Below, piece by piece: positions 34,021-44,866 of a stretch of DNA of 64,000 nt. Within the stretch, counting starts at the first letter, position 1, and every line of letters starts with the position of its first letter. The stretch covers positions 48,807,220-48,871,219 of the forward strand of contig NC_087063.1 in assembly GCF_963678635.1 (NCBI RefSeq), read 5' to 3'. The notes beneath the pieces were generated by a model. That model was not told the DNA's origin. It made no database searches and was given only the letters and a program-made list of their open reading frames with translations. A program made the position numbers and the translations under genes. The stretch comes from Symsagittifera roscoffensis. Taxonomy: Eukaryota; Xenacoelomorpha; Acoela; Convolutidae.

Positions 34021-34806
34021 TTAAGATTTTTGGAATGCTTGAGTTGTTTGTTTGCTATATTCAAACTTTAGTGCACGTTTTAACACTTCTTCTGGAGAGA
34101 ATGTTTCGAAAGTCAATGTGTCTTGGAGGACAGCATTTTTCATTCTTGAGATGAATAAATCTCGTACCAATTCTTCTTCCAACGCTCCCAATTCAGCCTT
34201 TGCTGCTTGTGCAGTCAGTGCGGCATGAAAAGATTCCAACGTTTCGTTTGATTCGTGGGATCGTGTGAACAGTTTGTATCTCTCATAGGTAATACATTTC
34301 GTTTTCTCAAATGAGAGTTTTGCTAATCGAATTATATCGCGAAACCCTAGTTTGGATATTTCTGTGTGAGGGTTCTTTTGTATACATTTTTTCTTCCCTT
34401 CTGCTCCTAAAGCGAGGAATAATCTCGATGTTAGCCGTTTGCCCACTTCGTGATAGAATACATTGTGTCCCACTCTAGGTCCTCTTAGTGTCCGTTCTTC
34501 ATTTTCTTGAACCACTCTATCTCGAGCCAATCTGTTCCGAGCTTCTCTTTCTGCTGTCGCAATCTCATCCTCGTTTTGTACTGGTGTTTCAGGAGTTGGT
34601 AAAGGTTCTTCTAATACCGGTTTGGGTTCTTGTAACATTATTTCTGGATCCACATTCTCTTTAACTGTAACAGCTAATAGGAACTGGTCAAGCCACGTTT
34701 CAAAACTCCAAGGTGGGTCTGAATTTGCAGATGCCCAAAATACTGGGATTCCTAGATCAGTCCTATTATCCTGAGCAGTGAAACCGGATCCTGCTGGCTG
34801 CGCCAT
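34021..34806 (-). CDS. gag: Gypsy gag (capsid) protein
   Basis: 261 residues. It would assemble into the cytoplasmic particle in which the element RNA is copied. N-terminal part (1-60): a Trp-containing segment, PPWSFETWLDQF. 60-110: an acidic, Pro/Glu-rich linker. 130-261: capsid helices, including FEKTKCITYERYKLF and FHAALTAQAAKAELG, then LVRDLFISRMK, typical of Ty3/gypsy retrotransposon gag. The zinc fingers are not in gag but at the start of the pol frame, 36 bp downstream and shifted by -1. The start codon uses the last base of the 5' LTR as its A, and the next codons lie in the primer binding site. Confidence 0.9.
   Translation of the reverse strand: MAQPAGSGFTAQDNRTDLGIPVFWASANSDPPWSFETWLDQFLLAVTVKENVDPEIMLQEPKPVLEEPLPTPETPVQNEDEIATAEREARNRLARDRVVQENEERTLRGPRVGHNVFYHEVGKRLTSRLFLALGAEGKKKCIQKNPHTEISKLGFRDIIRLAKLSFEKTKCITYERYKLFTRSHESNETLESFHAALTAQAAKAELGALEEELVRDLFISRMKNAVLQDTLTFETFSPEEVLKRALKFEYSKQTTQAFQKS
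34787..34805 (-). promoter_or_regulatory. Primer binding site (tRNA-Ser type)
   Basis: Minus strand TGGCGCAGCCAGCAGGATC starts with no gap after the 5' LTR. TGGCGCAG pairs with the CTGCGCCA 3' end seen in several animal serine tRNAs, the primer type known from Drosophila 297/17.6-like elements. The same bases encode gag residues 1-7. Confidence 0.75.
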
Positions 34807-35167
34807 GTGGTAACTAACAATACCTCTGAGGTTGTATAGTGAAAACTGAAGTGGTTTCGAAGAGTTTAATTAACCATAATGAAACCGTTTCTTTTCTGTT
34901 GTTAGTTTTCTTACTGACTGTGTTCTTAGCCACAGGCCTGAGAGATTGACTCTCTTGGATTTGTAAAAGGTCACGTATTCTTTGACCTTGGTTTTTATAA
35001 TAGAATTATATAATTTACAGATAACAATATGTATAGCACTATCAAGGTCAATATGTGATGACTATCTGATTACTGCGATAGCAGTGGCAGATGTAAGTAG
35101 CACTATCAAGGCCAATATATGAGGACTGCATAGTTACTGCAATGGCAGTAGCAGTTGCGGTACCACA
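34806..35167 (-). repeat. 5' LTR of the young gypsy element
   Basis: 362 bp, appearing identical to the LTR exactly 6999 bp to the left. TATAAAA at about 34992-34999 on the minus strand; two 64-bp tandem units upstream of it (35034-35097 and 35098-35160). This LTR would drive transcription through gag and pol. Its last base supplies the A of the gag ATG. Confidence 0.93.
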
Positions 35168-35523
35168 CTCCCAAAGCACTGTTTTGCCCCTATTTTGGCC
35201 AAATTTTCTGCGCCGCAGACAAATTTTTAAAAAAACAGTCAAAAAAGCCGTTTTTGGGCACTTTTTGAAAAATTTTGACAAAAAAAATGCGTTTTTTTGG
35301 CGCGCGCTCCCCCTCAAAAATAGCATTTATTGGCGCCAAAGGCGCCTTTAGAAAAATTTTAGGGTCGGTCGGCCAAAAATGGATTTCTGAAAAAGTATCA
35401 AAGGGGGAACCCTTTGGGTCGGCAGGGGGTCAAATCCCTGAGGAGGGGGGGCGTCCGCCCCCCCCGCCCGCCCCCCCTAAATCCGCCCCTGTGAGTAGAC
35501 TTGTTGATAATTCTCTTCTATAA

Positions 35524-35724
35524 TTTCATTTTGATCTATATATTACTTGGATCACTGTGGATGGCCCAGCAAGCGAAAATCCTGCTTTTTCAAGTTTCAA
35601 AATTCCTGGCGTGAAAAAAGGCGGTAGTGTGGATCTTGGAAAACTCAAAGATGAAGTTGAGTGGTTTTGTAGTGTTAAGTATATACTAGGCAAAATGTCT
35701 CCCCTGTTTAATAAATTTAATTGA
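35524..35724 (+). CDS. Possible coding fragment of unknown family
   Basis: An open plus-strand frame between TAA (35521) and TGA (35722), 66 codons without an early Met. Its composition looks protein-like: TWITVDGPASENPAFSSF, then KIPGVKKGGSVDLGKLKDEV and EWFCSVKYILGK. It could be a last exon, though no clear acceptor AG precedes it, or a piece of an old element. I do not recognise the family. A 137-residue frame on the opposite strand covers the same bases and is less convincing. Confidence 0.22.
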   Translation, partial: FHFDLYITWITVDGPASENPAFSSFKIPGVKKGGSVDLGKLKDEVEWFCSVKYILGKMSPLFNKFN

Positions 35725-36317
35725 TGTAGGAGAAAACAAGCCATTTTTGAGGTCGTTTGAAGCTTCCTAAAACGGAACAACGCAACCTTCCTCTTTACTT
35801 CTCTAATTATGCTAAATTGACCCACATTAAGCGAATAGGCACCAACTTTTTGGGGGGTGGGCCTGCATCTATTATGTAAATTAATTCCATGTACTACCGG
35901 TAGAGGCCAAAGAATTATGTAAACTGAAGGCAATAACAAAGATTGTATTTCAACTTTTCTTATAAATGCAGGTAACTATGTTTTTGGGTTAACTAGGTCA
36001 AATTTAATCTACAAGAGAGTGCACAATAAATATTCCTCAATAGTACACAAAAATGCTCGAAGAGTTGAAAGAAAACTAAACTTGTAACACTTTTTTCACA
36101 TTGGAAAAAAAAACTCGCTGGAACTAAGAAAAAAAAGTTGTCTTGCACTTGATTGCGAAACATATGAAATAAGATAGGTGCTGATGAACATTGAATTCGG
36201 TATCTTTTCTACCATTATCAACTAACTTACCTCCACTTGAAGTGCTCAACGACTAATTTCTATGATAATTTTGAAATCCAAGTCAATCAAATTTTTGTTT
36301 TAAGAATAGCCAGTTTT
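35725..36317. other. Non-coding stretch
   Basis: No gene, RNA or repeat recognised; AT-rich. Confidence 0.5.
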
Positions 36318-36797
36318 TGTTCTGACTTTCGAAGAAAGTGACGAAATATTTGTGCTCGGGGTGATTTTTTCTTCAGACAAATTTTGACTTTTTAACTAGC
36401 CATTTTTGACTTAATTTTTTTATATCATCTGAAAATCATTGTTGTCTTCAGCTTACCAGTGATATTTTTTCGTAAAGTTATGGGGGTTTAAATATTGCTA
36501 TTTTAGCCAATTTGAGACAATTAACGCGCGATACATTTTCCGCTATTATCGAGTAAGCGGAGATTTAATCCGTCCTACAAAATGATCCAAATTGGTTGAA
36601 GCAGGCTATTTGCCATAATTGCTATGTATTTAGGAGCAAAATTATCACTGTGTACTATATATTGTTTGGTTGAATTTTGTTCATTTTTTTTCGAAAAATT
36701 CATCAATTACTATTAGACGAACACTGCTTCATAGATTTTATAAGGCAGTCAGAACATCAGGGATATGAGCAGTCAAAGCCCTGATACGAGCAGTCTT
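36318..36797 (+). mobile_element. Helitron2-like element, copy 11
   Basis: Begins TTGTTCTGACTTTCGAAGAA, with GCTCGGGGTGATTTTTTCTT and the ACAATTAACGCGCGATACAT core. The 3' end shows a small duplication: GATATGAGCAGTCAAAGCCC followed by TGATACGAGCAGTCTTTT. The A/T-rich middle is altered near 36660. Confidence 0.65.
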
Positions 36798-36904
36798 TTG
36801 ATATCTAGTGATACTTGGCAAAAACTATTGACTAGCGAAAAACGACAAGGCCGGGGCTAGCAAAAAATGAAAATCATTTGTCATAAGCTTCCATACGTCC
36901 AAAA

Positions 36905-37396
36905 ACTTCATCAATTTTGTTATGGTTTTTTTTTGCTCGGTGTGGTTTTTTTATTAAGTCAACTTTCGCCGAACAAAAAAAAATAGATTTCAACCAAAGT
37001 TTTTTATACCCCATTGAAGATATCGACTTCCGGAGTTCAAACTTAAAAAGATATTTTTTTTTGCAAAATTCTGGGGGATTGAAAATTGCCAAATTGGCCA
37101 AATATTCTGGACTAAATTAAATTTTGCGTGCTTTGAAGAATTCATTCATACTGCTGAAAGTGTGACGCGAATTATTTATGCGTGGCGAATTATCCCGCGT
37201 AACAAAATTGTTCCAGGTTGAACTGATGCTAGCTAATCGTATCGGTAGAATTAATTTTGTACGACTCAACATTTCAAACTCTGATATTGTCCAAGATTTA
37301 TAGACTTTCAAAAATTTCTTTTCACAAAAGCTATTCGATATAACTAAGGGACAGTTGGAACATTCAGGCTTTACCCTGATATACGAGCATTCTTGT
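36905..37396 (+). mobile_element. Helitron2-like element, copy 12 (divergent)
   Basis: Resembles copy 1 more than the 24-27 kb copies: TTGCTCGGTGTGGTTTTTTT, a GACGCGAATTATTTATGCGT core, CTAAGGGACAGTTGGAACAT, and ATACGAGCATTCTTGT at the end. With copy 1 it defines a second subfamily. Confidence 0.5.
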
Positions 37397-39730
37397 TCTC
37401 ATCTTTATAATTTTCAAAATTGCTGATGCTGTTCCTATTTTAATTTTCAATTTTCGGTTAGTATTCGATAAATTTATTGTATCTTGAACGTTTTCAAAAC
37501 ATTTCGCAAAGTAGCTAAAAATTAGGACATTTTATGAAAAAAACAGTAGTATTACGATTATCATACTATGGGAATTGCAAGTTGGAAATTTTGTTGACGG
37601 TGAGAGAACCTTATTTTTTGAAATCACACTATCAATGTTTTTCAGTGCTGATTCAGACTCTGGTTAGCCTCACACTATCCATGATAACGTCTGAAGCATC
37701 AATGAAGCAGCGCTTCTCATCGAGTTTTACAAAAAAGCTCCCAATGGAGATCAAACCCACAATATATAGCTTTTCAGACACGCCCGCAGACATTGCGCAG
37801 CCCTCTCATACTTTTGTTTAAAAAAAATAAATAATACACTCTGTAATTTTCAAAGAACCATATATGATTCAACGTTGCCAATTACACCACTTGGTACACT
37901 GATGAGATCTATCCGGCAAGCGTTTGTTGAAGGAGTTTTGGAAGCTTTCACAGTTTGTATGAAAAACATTCTCATAAAACTCTTCTGTGGGCGTTAGTGA
38001 TCAGCATTTTTTCACTATCGTTGTCAAATTGGGTGATCACAAATGATCTCTGATAGTATTCAGAAGTCTTAGAAAACTGATTGGTGTAGTGCAATGTTTA
38101 TCGAACGAGTAGATAATTAGGTTGAATCAAGTCGTTATTACCACACTCACAGAGGTTGTAAGCCAAAAACAAGTTGTTCAAAAGAACTTTATACGAATTT
38201 TGACTGATAGAGATTGGCTTATGCAGCATCAGTAGCAAATTGCTTGGGTTAATAAAAGATATGTGCACCAATGAGTTTGCGGGTGAATAGAAATGATTCA
38301 TACACATATTTTTTATGAAAACAAACTTCCTTCATGAAAACAATCCTGATTTGTCAAGTAGACAATTTGACTAGTCAAACTTTTTTGACAAAAAAAAAAT
38401 TTAAAGCACCTCATATGACCCAGCTACAAGTTATGCATTATGCCAAAAAAAAAATTTTAAAAAAAACTTGACTTAAAAATCATTGATGCTGAGAATATCC
38501 AAAATATAGTTGCCTAACATTTTTTTCGGAATATATAAACTAAAGAGCCAAAGCTGCATTACATAATGCTAAATTTTTATGTAAGCTGATTTGTAAAATT
38601 GTAAGTCACAGAGTATTTGCACTCATAGTTTTTATCTCCAAAAATTTTATTTATAAAAAAAGCAGAGATGAGTGGATTTTTTGCCTTGAATTTTGTGATT
38701 ATTGAAAACTTAATTGCTTGAAAAAGCCTCGGGCCATTTTCTCAATATTTCTATTAACGCGTAGCGAAGGCGCCAAATAAAGGAAAATGACTTGATTGAT
38801 ATGACGCAAACTAATCCATTCAAATTCAACGTCATAAAAAAGTTACCAAATAAATTCCTTTGTACTTTCCGTTGCGTATAATGAACTAAAGAGGGAGGGG
38901 GGGTCTAAGAAAACTGTTTCAGTTCATTTTCTTTTTAAAAACTACTGAACAGACTTCAAAGTACAGGCGGAACCTTCGGGGCTTCTCTTTGGTACGAGCA
39001 GCTTTGTTTTCATACTTTATATTCAATCTACCATAATTTTTTTTGTAAATTACCTTATATATTTTGGTATCAAGAGTTGTTTGCGCACGAAGAAGTTTAA
39101 ATTGACAGCTTCATTTTAGCTTCCTTTTTTGAAATCGCGTCATTTCATTTCACGTTTCAATTTATGCAGGCGCGTTTTGAAAGCCTCTAAGGCAAAGTTG
39201 CTAATTGATATAGCGTGGAAATGTATATGCCGTGTTTGGCCGCACAAAGTAGCCCGGTAGTTAAAACAAAAAATTTGAGCAAAAAGCTGAATAAATTAGC
39301 TGTTTACCAATTTTGAAGTTCATATTCCAGCATTGCGTTCGAAAAAAAAACACCATAAAACTATTTCTTTTTGTAACGTTTATGATACATATTTTGTTCT
39401 GCTGTGAACTTTTTCTTTTTAGAAGTTTATTTTTAATTACAAAAACGCGCCAATAAATCTTACTTTTTGTGTCTTGAGTTTCAAAAAGTAGATAGAACAA
39501 ACATTGAACAATCATTGGCGTCAGGGTTTCTGTTGAAACTAACTCATAGCTAGCAAAGTGCAACTTGGATGGGAACTCTGCGTTCTTTTGACTCTTACAT
39601 TACATCAAATACATATTTTGTTCAGCATGCTATTTAGTTACATCCCGGGTTTAGGTGCTCAAATTATGCAATGACCGCTTAAGTCGACCATTTGTCTGCT
39701 TTACTACAGATCATTAAACATAAGTCTACC
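37397..39730. other. Non-coding stretch with a Helitron2-like 3' remnant
   Basis: No gene recognised. At about 38875-39006 a 3' end of the Helitron2-like family remains (CAGGCGGAACCTTCGGGGCT, GTACGAGCAGCTTTGT). Short open frames around 37534-37821 exist on both strands, but neither resembles a known family. Confidence 0.45.
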
Positions 39731-39793
39731 AAGTTCGTTGCTGAGACGACCGTCATGGTCGTTCACCCTGATGGTCGTCTCAGCAACGAAGTT
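39731..39793. repeat. Strong hairpin
   Basis: The left arm AAGTTCGTTGCTGAGACGAC and the right arm GTCGTCTCAGCAACGAAGTT are inverse copies, with one mismatch near their outer ends. They are separated by about 23 bases that themselves contain GTCATGGTCG and CCTGATGGTCG. The arms are richer in GC than their surroundings. Confidence 0.85.
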
Positions 39794-39975
39794 GACGTCG
39801 ACTTTTGTTCACGGTCGACCACGGCTTGATACATGAGCTGATCAGGATCGAAACTTGAGTCAATCAGAGTCGATATATAATACGATCAGAGTTGATAATC
39901 GCAGACCAGGGTTTGATGCATAAGTTGATCAGGGTCGAAACATGTTCGATCAGGGTCGATATATCAGTCGACGAG
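39794..39975 (+). repeat. Diverged direct repeats (GATCAGGGTCGA)
   Basis: About five degenerate units built on GATCAGGGTCGA with ACATG, ATATAT or AACTTG spacers, e.g. GATCAGGATCGAAACTTGAG, GATCAGGGTCGAAACATG and GATCAGGGTCGATATATCAG. Adjoins the hairpin at 39731-39793, and the two may be one repeat structure. Confidence 0.6.
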
Positions 39976-42900
39976 TTTCAAAAAAATCTACAGTTTCTTT
40001 TTTCAATATTAAGTTTTGCCAATCGAACCTTATTAAACATCTGCCAATCGAAAAATCTCATAGTTCATTGAAAAACTTAAATCACATTTGAAGATAAGTT
40101 TTTTCTACGGCTGAGTTTTAAAATGGAAACTCAGACAAAGCATTCAGAGCCATTTTATATTTACATGTTTTGAAGTGAAGAATAATTGTCCTTGAATTGG
40201 TTCTTCTGCATTTAATTTCGGCTTCTTTTTCTGTAGAATTCACACCTTTGGCACCTAATGAAGTTATTGGCACATTTCTCCCACCACACTTTTCACCAAT
40301 ACACATTTCGGCTCTCAAATGTGGAGCCAGATCTAAACCAGTATTTATCATTGGTTATTGTTATGATATTTTATCTCTATAAAATATTGAATACTAACCA
40401 ATCATACTCCATCAAACTAACAACCCACTTATTTGAAAGTGTTGAAACTACTGGTAGTTTCAACACCAGAACAATTTGAATTAAACCTAGAACACAGTTG
40501 TTCTCATTCTGGAACTAACTCGCGCAAACCGGTGTACACTAGATCTATTGAGACTAGGAAATATAAGAGTAAGATTAAGATTGGTATTAGACTAAGAAGT
40601 TGCACGAATCCATCCGGCCGAAAATAAGATAGCGTGACGAGCAGACGGTGTACCTCATCTGAAATTATAGTCAATAGTCAATAAGACATATCTCAAATGG
40701 TAAATTCAATAAGCGGTGGTTAATTAATTTCAAATGAGCGAAAAAATTAAGGGCGTAATGTTCGAGGGGTGAAATGTTCTACTAAAATTAAGAGGTGCGA
40801 ATTGTGTGTGGGGGCAAAACGTCCCACATCTTTTTTTTATGAAATACGCAAGCCCTTAACAATTCTTCTGCTGTACACTGCAAGTTCTGCTGCTTTATAA
40901 AAAAGAATTCTGCTTTCTTCCTTTCCATAAAAATTTTCATTAACTATGCGTTTATTACAAAAATTGCCATTTTTGTCGCTTTTCAGGAAAAAAAAGTCAA
41001 CTTAAAAAACGAACAGCCTTTTAGGAGGCAAAATAGAACATTAGTAGAATTGCGGATACATTTTTTTGTATTTCTAAAAAATAGAACGTTTTTTGTTAAA
41101 AGCTTAAACAATTAGAGCATAGATGCGTAATTGGTACTTCTGAGAAATAGAATTGCAGCATTCATATTATGTTTTTGAAAATTTTTTAAAGAAAAGTTGA
41201 TAAATTCTGCCGTATGACTGAAGTTCTGCTCTAGCTGCTGCTCTATAAAATTCTGCTAAATTCTACTTCTACCAGAATCTTTTGGGGCCTGTGAAATACT
41301 CGTTTTAATTCATCTAAGGTTTTGCGCCGTTGCTAGATTAAATATTTTATTCTAAGCAAAAAACATTTGCTTTAAAACCTAAACTAAAAAGAGATAAAAA
41401 CTGAGTTTAGCTTAAAATCAATTTAAAATAGATGGAAAACCTGTCAAATTCAATTCGCTTTGTGTTTTATCTTCAGGCAAACTTTGATGTTCTTTTTTGA
41501 AAATTCAATTTGACAAATTTTTAAATTGTGTTTCACCTGCGATGGTATTTTGAGTTATGCCGGGTAATTAGTAGCCATGTTTTGACCATGTAATTTGCAC
41601 AAAACTTCCAGCTTTCTATTTACGCGTATTTTTTTAATTTAGAAACCAAACAAACTGGAAACATACGATCCACAAATGCTTTAAAGTTAACTTTTATCTA
41701 GTACTTGAAATGGCGTGTTGGTAAAACTTTTTTTAACAATGAGATCTAAACTTCTTAAAATTCTATTTTCATATCAGTGTGTCCTTATAATTGAGTGTAT
41801 GTGGAAATCTTTTTTTTCCACTGCACTGCATCAGCGACATTAAACTAGAGTTGGAAAAAATTAGAATATTGCATTGATAACGATCAGTCTTACTCGACTG
41901 GAATTTTTTCTTCGTGCTTCAAGCGTGTTTAACCAAAACTTATCTGTTGTGAAAAGTTTCAATTTTTCTTAATTGAGATGCAACGTGATGAAGATGATAT
42001 TCTAAACAAAAAAAAAACAAGCAAAACTCTTAACTACCTTTGACCCAAATATGAAAATCAGACAAAACTAAAAAACGGAAAAAATCTCAAAAGAATCAGG
42101 TTTAGCAAAAGTGTTATATGAGTTTTTCAATTTTTTATACGAAGTTCATGTTGATAAGCAAACGTCCAAGTAAGGCATTTATCATTCCTAGCTTACCAAA
42201 ATATGCAGAAACGCATTGAGCCTAAATTTCTTTTCTGTCAAACACTTAAAAAACCATAACCCCTCAAAACACAATTAGGCATTAAAAAACTTCCTTCCAT
42301 CAAATAAGGAAATATGAGGCACCTAAGCCAATATCAAATAATCCACAATCAGTTAAACCGAATAAAGTAAGCAAAATCAAAAAAAGAGATTTAACTGAAA
42401 CTTGAAAAACCATTTCTAATCAACACAATAAAAAACATTCGACAAGAACGGATGTTCAAAATGCAAACATGCTCAAATGTTATGCTTTTTTGTTCAGCGC
42501 ATATGTTTAGTTGGTAATGAAAGGGTGGGTTCAGCTACGAGGAGGTGAATCCTGTGAACACATGTGTTCTATGGAAAAAGCCTAATACCTGATTGCAACA
42601 TACTGCTGCCAAATATATTGAACTAAATATTAGAATTTCATAAAAATATATGCTCATTTGAATAAAAAATTGAAATAATGATCAAATTAGTAATGATTTC
42701 AATAGTTTATATCCATAGTGCTTACAGTGCTATTTGCTGATAGCTTAGGAAAAATCGTTCAAAATCAGAAGCCCAAATACTTTTTAAAAAAATGAATGTT
42801 TGAATGGTTTCCATTTATTTAAATTTTGCGCAATTTTCTTGAGCCGCGTGAGAGGTTGGAGGTCAGCTTCAATCAATTAGATGTATTGCTAACGCCAAAT

Positions 42901-43548
42901 AGTTGAAGTAAGCTTTTTGGTGACCGATGAAGTTAATTAATCTACACTGCTCTTTCCGACGTCGGATTTAGTTTTTCACGGAGTTCCTTTCCTGCAAATA
43001 ATTTTACTAACCAAAATCGCTGTAGTTTTTGACCAATTAAAATGTTCAAAGTCATCGATGCTGTCAACAATTTGGCATTAACTACAAATAGACTTAGAAT
43101 GCTATTAGAGTCATCTACCTCAGCACAACTCTATAATCAGATTAGAGTAATCATTTTACTAGATTAGCAAGACTACTCAAATTTTTCTTTAACAAAACTC
43201 AAATCCCTTTTTTGACACAGAGAATTTCTGTGAAATATTTTGTTGAAATGCGGTTTTCCACTGAAATGGTTTCAATTTCAATATAGTGCGACAATGGAGT
43301 CCACAGAATTGGCGGAATTGACAGAGGGTTTTTTTGAAAAAACGGTCGACCTTTTCTTAGGCTAGCTAAGTTCGATTTTTTTGAACAGTGCTGGTCCCGC
43401 AAAAAGTCCCTCTCACGTGAATATTTCTTCGCCACTCTTAAGTTTTTAAAGTTCCGTGTTGAAAATAATTAAGGAAGGTTTTGATCAAAAATGCCCTTTT
43501 TTCGCTCGTGATTTAATATAAAATTGGTACAAATTGGCACCCAACCCG
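39976..43548. other. Non-coding stretch
   Basis: No convincing gene. A very diverged Helitron2-like copy may lie at 41430-41891 (ATCTTCAGGCAAACTTTGAT, TGTTTCACCTGCGATGG, ATGGCGTGTTGG, AACGATCAGTCTT). Frames at 40118-40630 on both strands have a less biased composition but no recognised motif. Confidence 0.4.
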
Positions 43549-44594
43549 CATCCAAGCTTAGGCGTAAATAATCGATTATAACGGATTATTATGATGATTT
43601 TTTGACAATTATAATCGATTATAATTACCAAAATTAGGTCTTTAAGGGATTTATAATTGATTATAATCGTGATATTTTCCAAGAGATTATTATCTCTTAT
43701 AATCGATTATAATTGTCAAAAAATCATCATAATAATCCGTTATAATCGATTATTTACGCCTAAACTTGGACGCCTAAAATTTATTTACGCCTAAAATTAT
43801 AATTCTTACTAAAAACCCTTAAAATCAATTATAATCGATTATAATCGATTATAATCTCTTATTTTTCCGAAATTTTCTTATATTCGAAATAAATCTTATG
43901 GGTTATTTTTTTGTGTCAATAAAAAAATCTCTAAAAGAGAGATCTCTTGAACACTTTGTTTCATCTGAACACAAAGTTATACCACGAAGAAAAGTTTCAT
44001 AGAGATCCTTTCATATGAGTGGAAAGGTTCTTGCGGTAGATGAAAAATAAATTTTCCGAATCAATAATGAAACTAAATCAACCTGCTGATGTTTTGGTGT
44101 TTAAAAAAGCTTAAAATATGCATCACAAAACAACTCTAATGGGGAAGAAATGAAAAAAAAACTTATAAATTTGAATTAATTGGAAAACTTTAAAAACATT
44201 TTTTCTCATTTTTCATAGGAACCAACGTACACAAAAAGCATAAAATATAAGCAATTTAGATGCAACTTCGAAGACAAAAATGGACAAGCAAAAGGGATTA
44301 TAATCAATTATAATCAATTATAATGGATTTTTGTGCAAAACTAATAAAATAGAAATTTGAATAAAAATAAAGGATTATAATCAATTATAATCAATTATAA
44401 TTGTATCAAAAAATAGACGAATAAATAATCGATTATAATCGATTATAATGGATTATAATTAATTATAATTTGAATTTAAAAAGAGAGATTATAATCGATT
44501 ATTAATTGATTAAAATTGATTGTTTCTCAATTATAGTGAGACTGGTACTAAAATCGTAATATAATCGATTATTAACGCTTGAAACTGGATGCGG
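43549..44594. mobile_element. Inverted-repeat element made of ATAATCGATTATAA palindromes
   Basis: About 1.05 kb. Ends CCCGCATCCAAGCTTAGGCG (left) and, inverted on the right, CCCGCATCCAGTTTCAAGCG; both are followed by TAATAATCGATTAT-type sequence. Inside, the 14-bp palindrome TTATAATCGATTATAA and its TCAATT variant recur many times. The left part holds a second inverted pair: about 43553-43625 against 43697-43770, with near-identical arms including TGATGATTTTTTGACAATTA. No coding capacity. MITE-like by structure; no target duplication identified. Confidence 0.65.
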
Positions 44595-44866
44595 GAAGGG
44601 TCCTTTTTTAAATATATAATAATATGATGGCACCAAAATAGGACCATTAGTATAAAATTTGAAGCCCGAATTAAGAGGCAACCTGAATCTAATTAACTTC
44701 CTCCCTGCAGATAGATCAAATTAAGATCAAACTAAGATCTTTAATTCGTTTTGTAAAGTGCTAGATACTGATTGGCTGAAATTCCCCGACTAAGAATCAA
44801 GTTAACATTTCCCCTCTCCCCCAAACGGCTTACGGGGAAGGACTTAACTTGGTCCGGTAAACTTAG

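Larger units (their letters stand above)
27807..35167 (-). mobile_element. Young, nearly intact Ty3/gypsy retrotransposon
   Basis: 7361 bp on the minus strand: 5' LTR (34806-35167), primer binding site, gag, pol (protease-RT-RNase H-integrase), 3' LTR (27807-28168). Both LTRs are 362 bp, begin TGTGGT and end ACCACA, and appear identical by eye, implying recent insertion. Perfect 5-bp duplications CTCCC flank it (27802-27806 and 35168-35172). No envelope gene is present. One in-frame TAG interrupts pol. Confidence 0.93.
27696..35491 (+). mobile_element. hAT-like MITE interrupted by a Ty3/gypsy element
   Basis: Left terminal repeat CAGGGGCGGATCTAGG (27696), right terminal repeat CCTAAATCCGCCCCTG (ending 35491): 15 of 16 positions complementary. 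Perfect 8-bp duplications TGAGTAGA flank it (27688-27695 and 35492-35499). The 8-bp duplication and CAGGG start fit hAT superfamily elements. Without the retrotransposon and one duplicated CTCCC it would be about 430 bp, with no transposase. The interior carries TTGGCGCCAAAGGCGCC and GGCGCGCGCTCCCC, shared with the copy at 12590. Confidence 0.85.

Noticed and set aside
37534-37821. 95-residue plus-strand frame and a 50-residue minus-strand frame containing KLYIVGLISIGSFF
   Set aside because: The two strands compete; neither has a recognisable domain or exon boundaries.
40118-40630. Frames on both strands with fairly balanced composition
   Set aside because: No motif or family recognised, no convincing splice sites, and competing frames on both strands.
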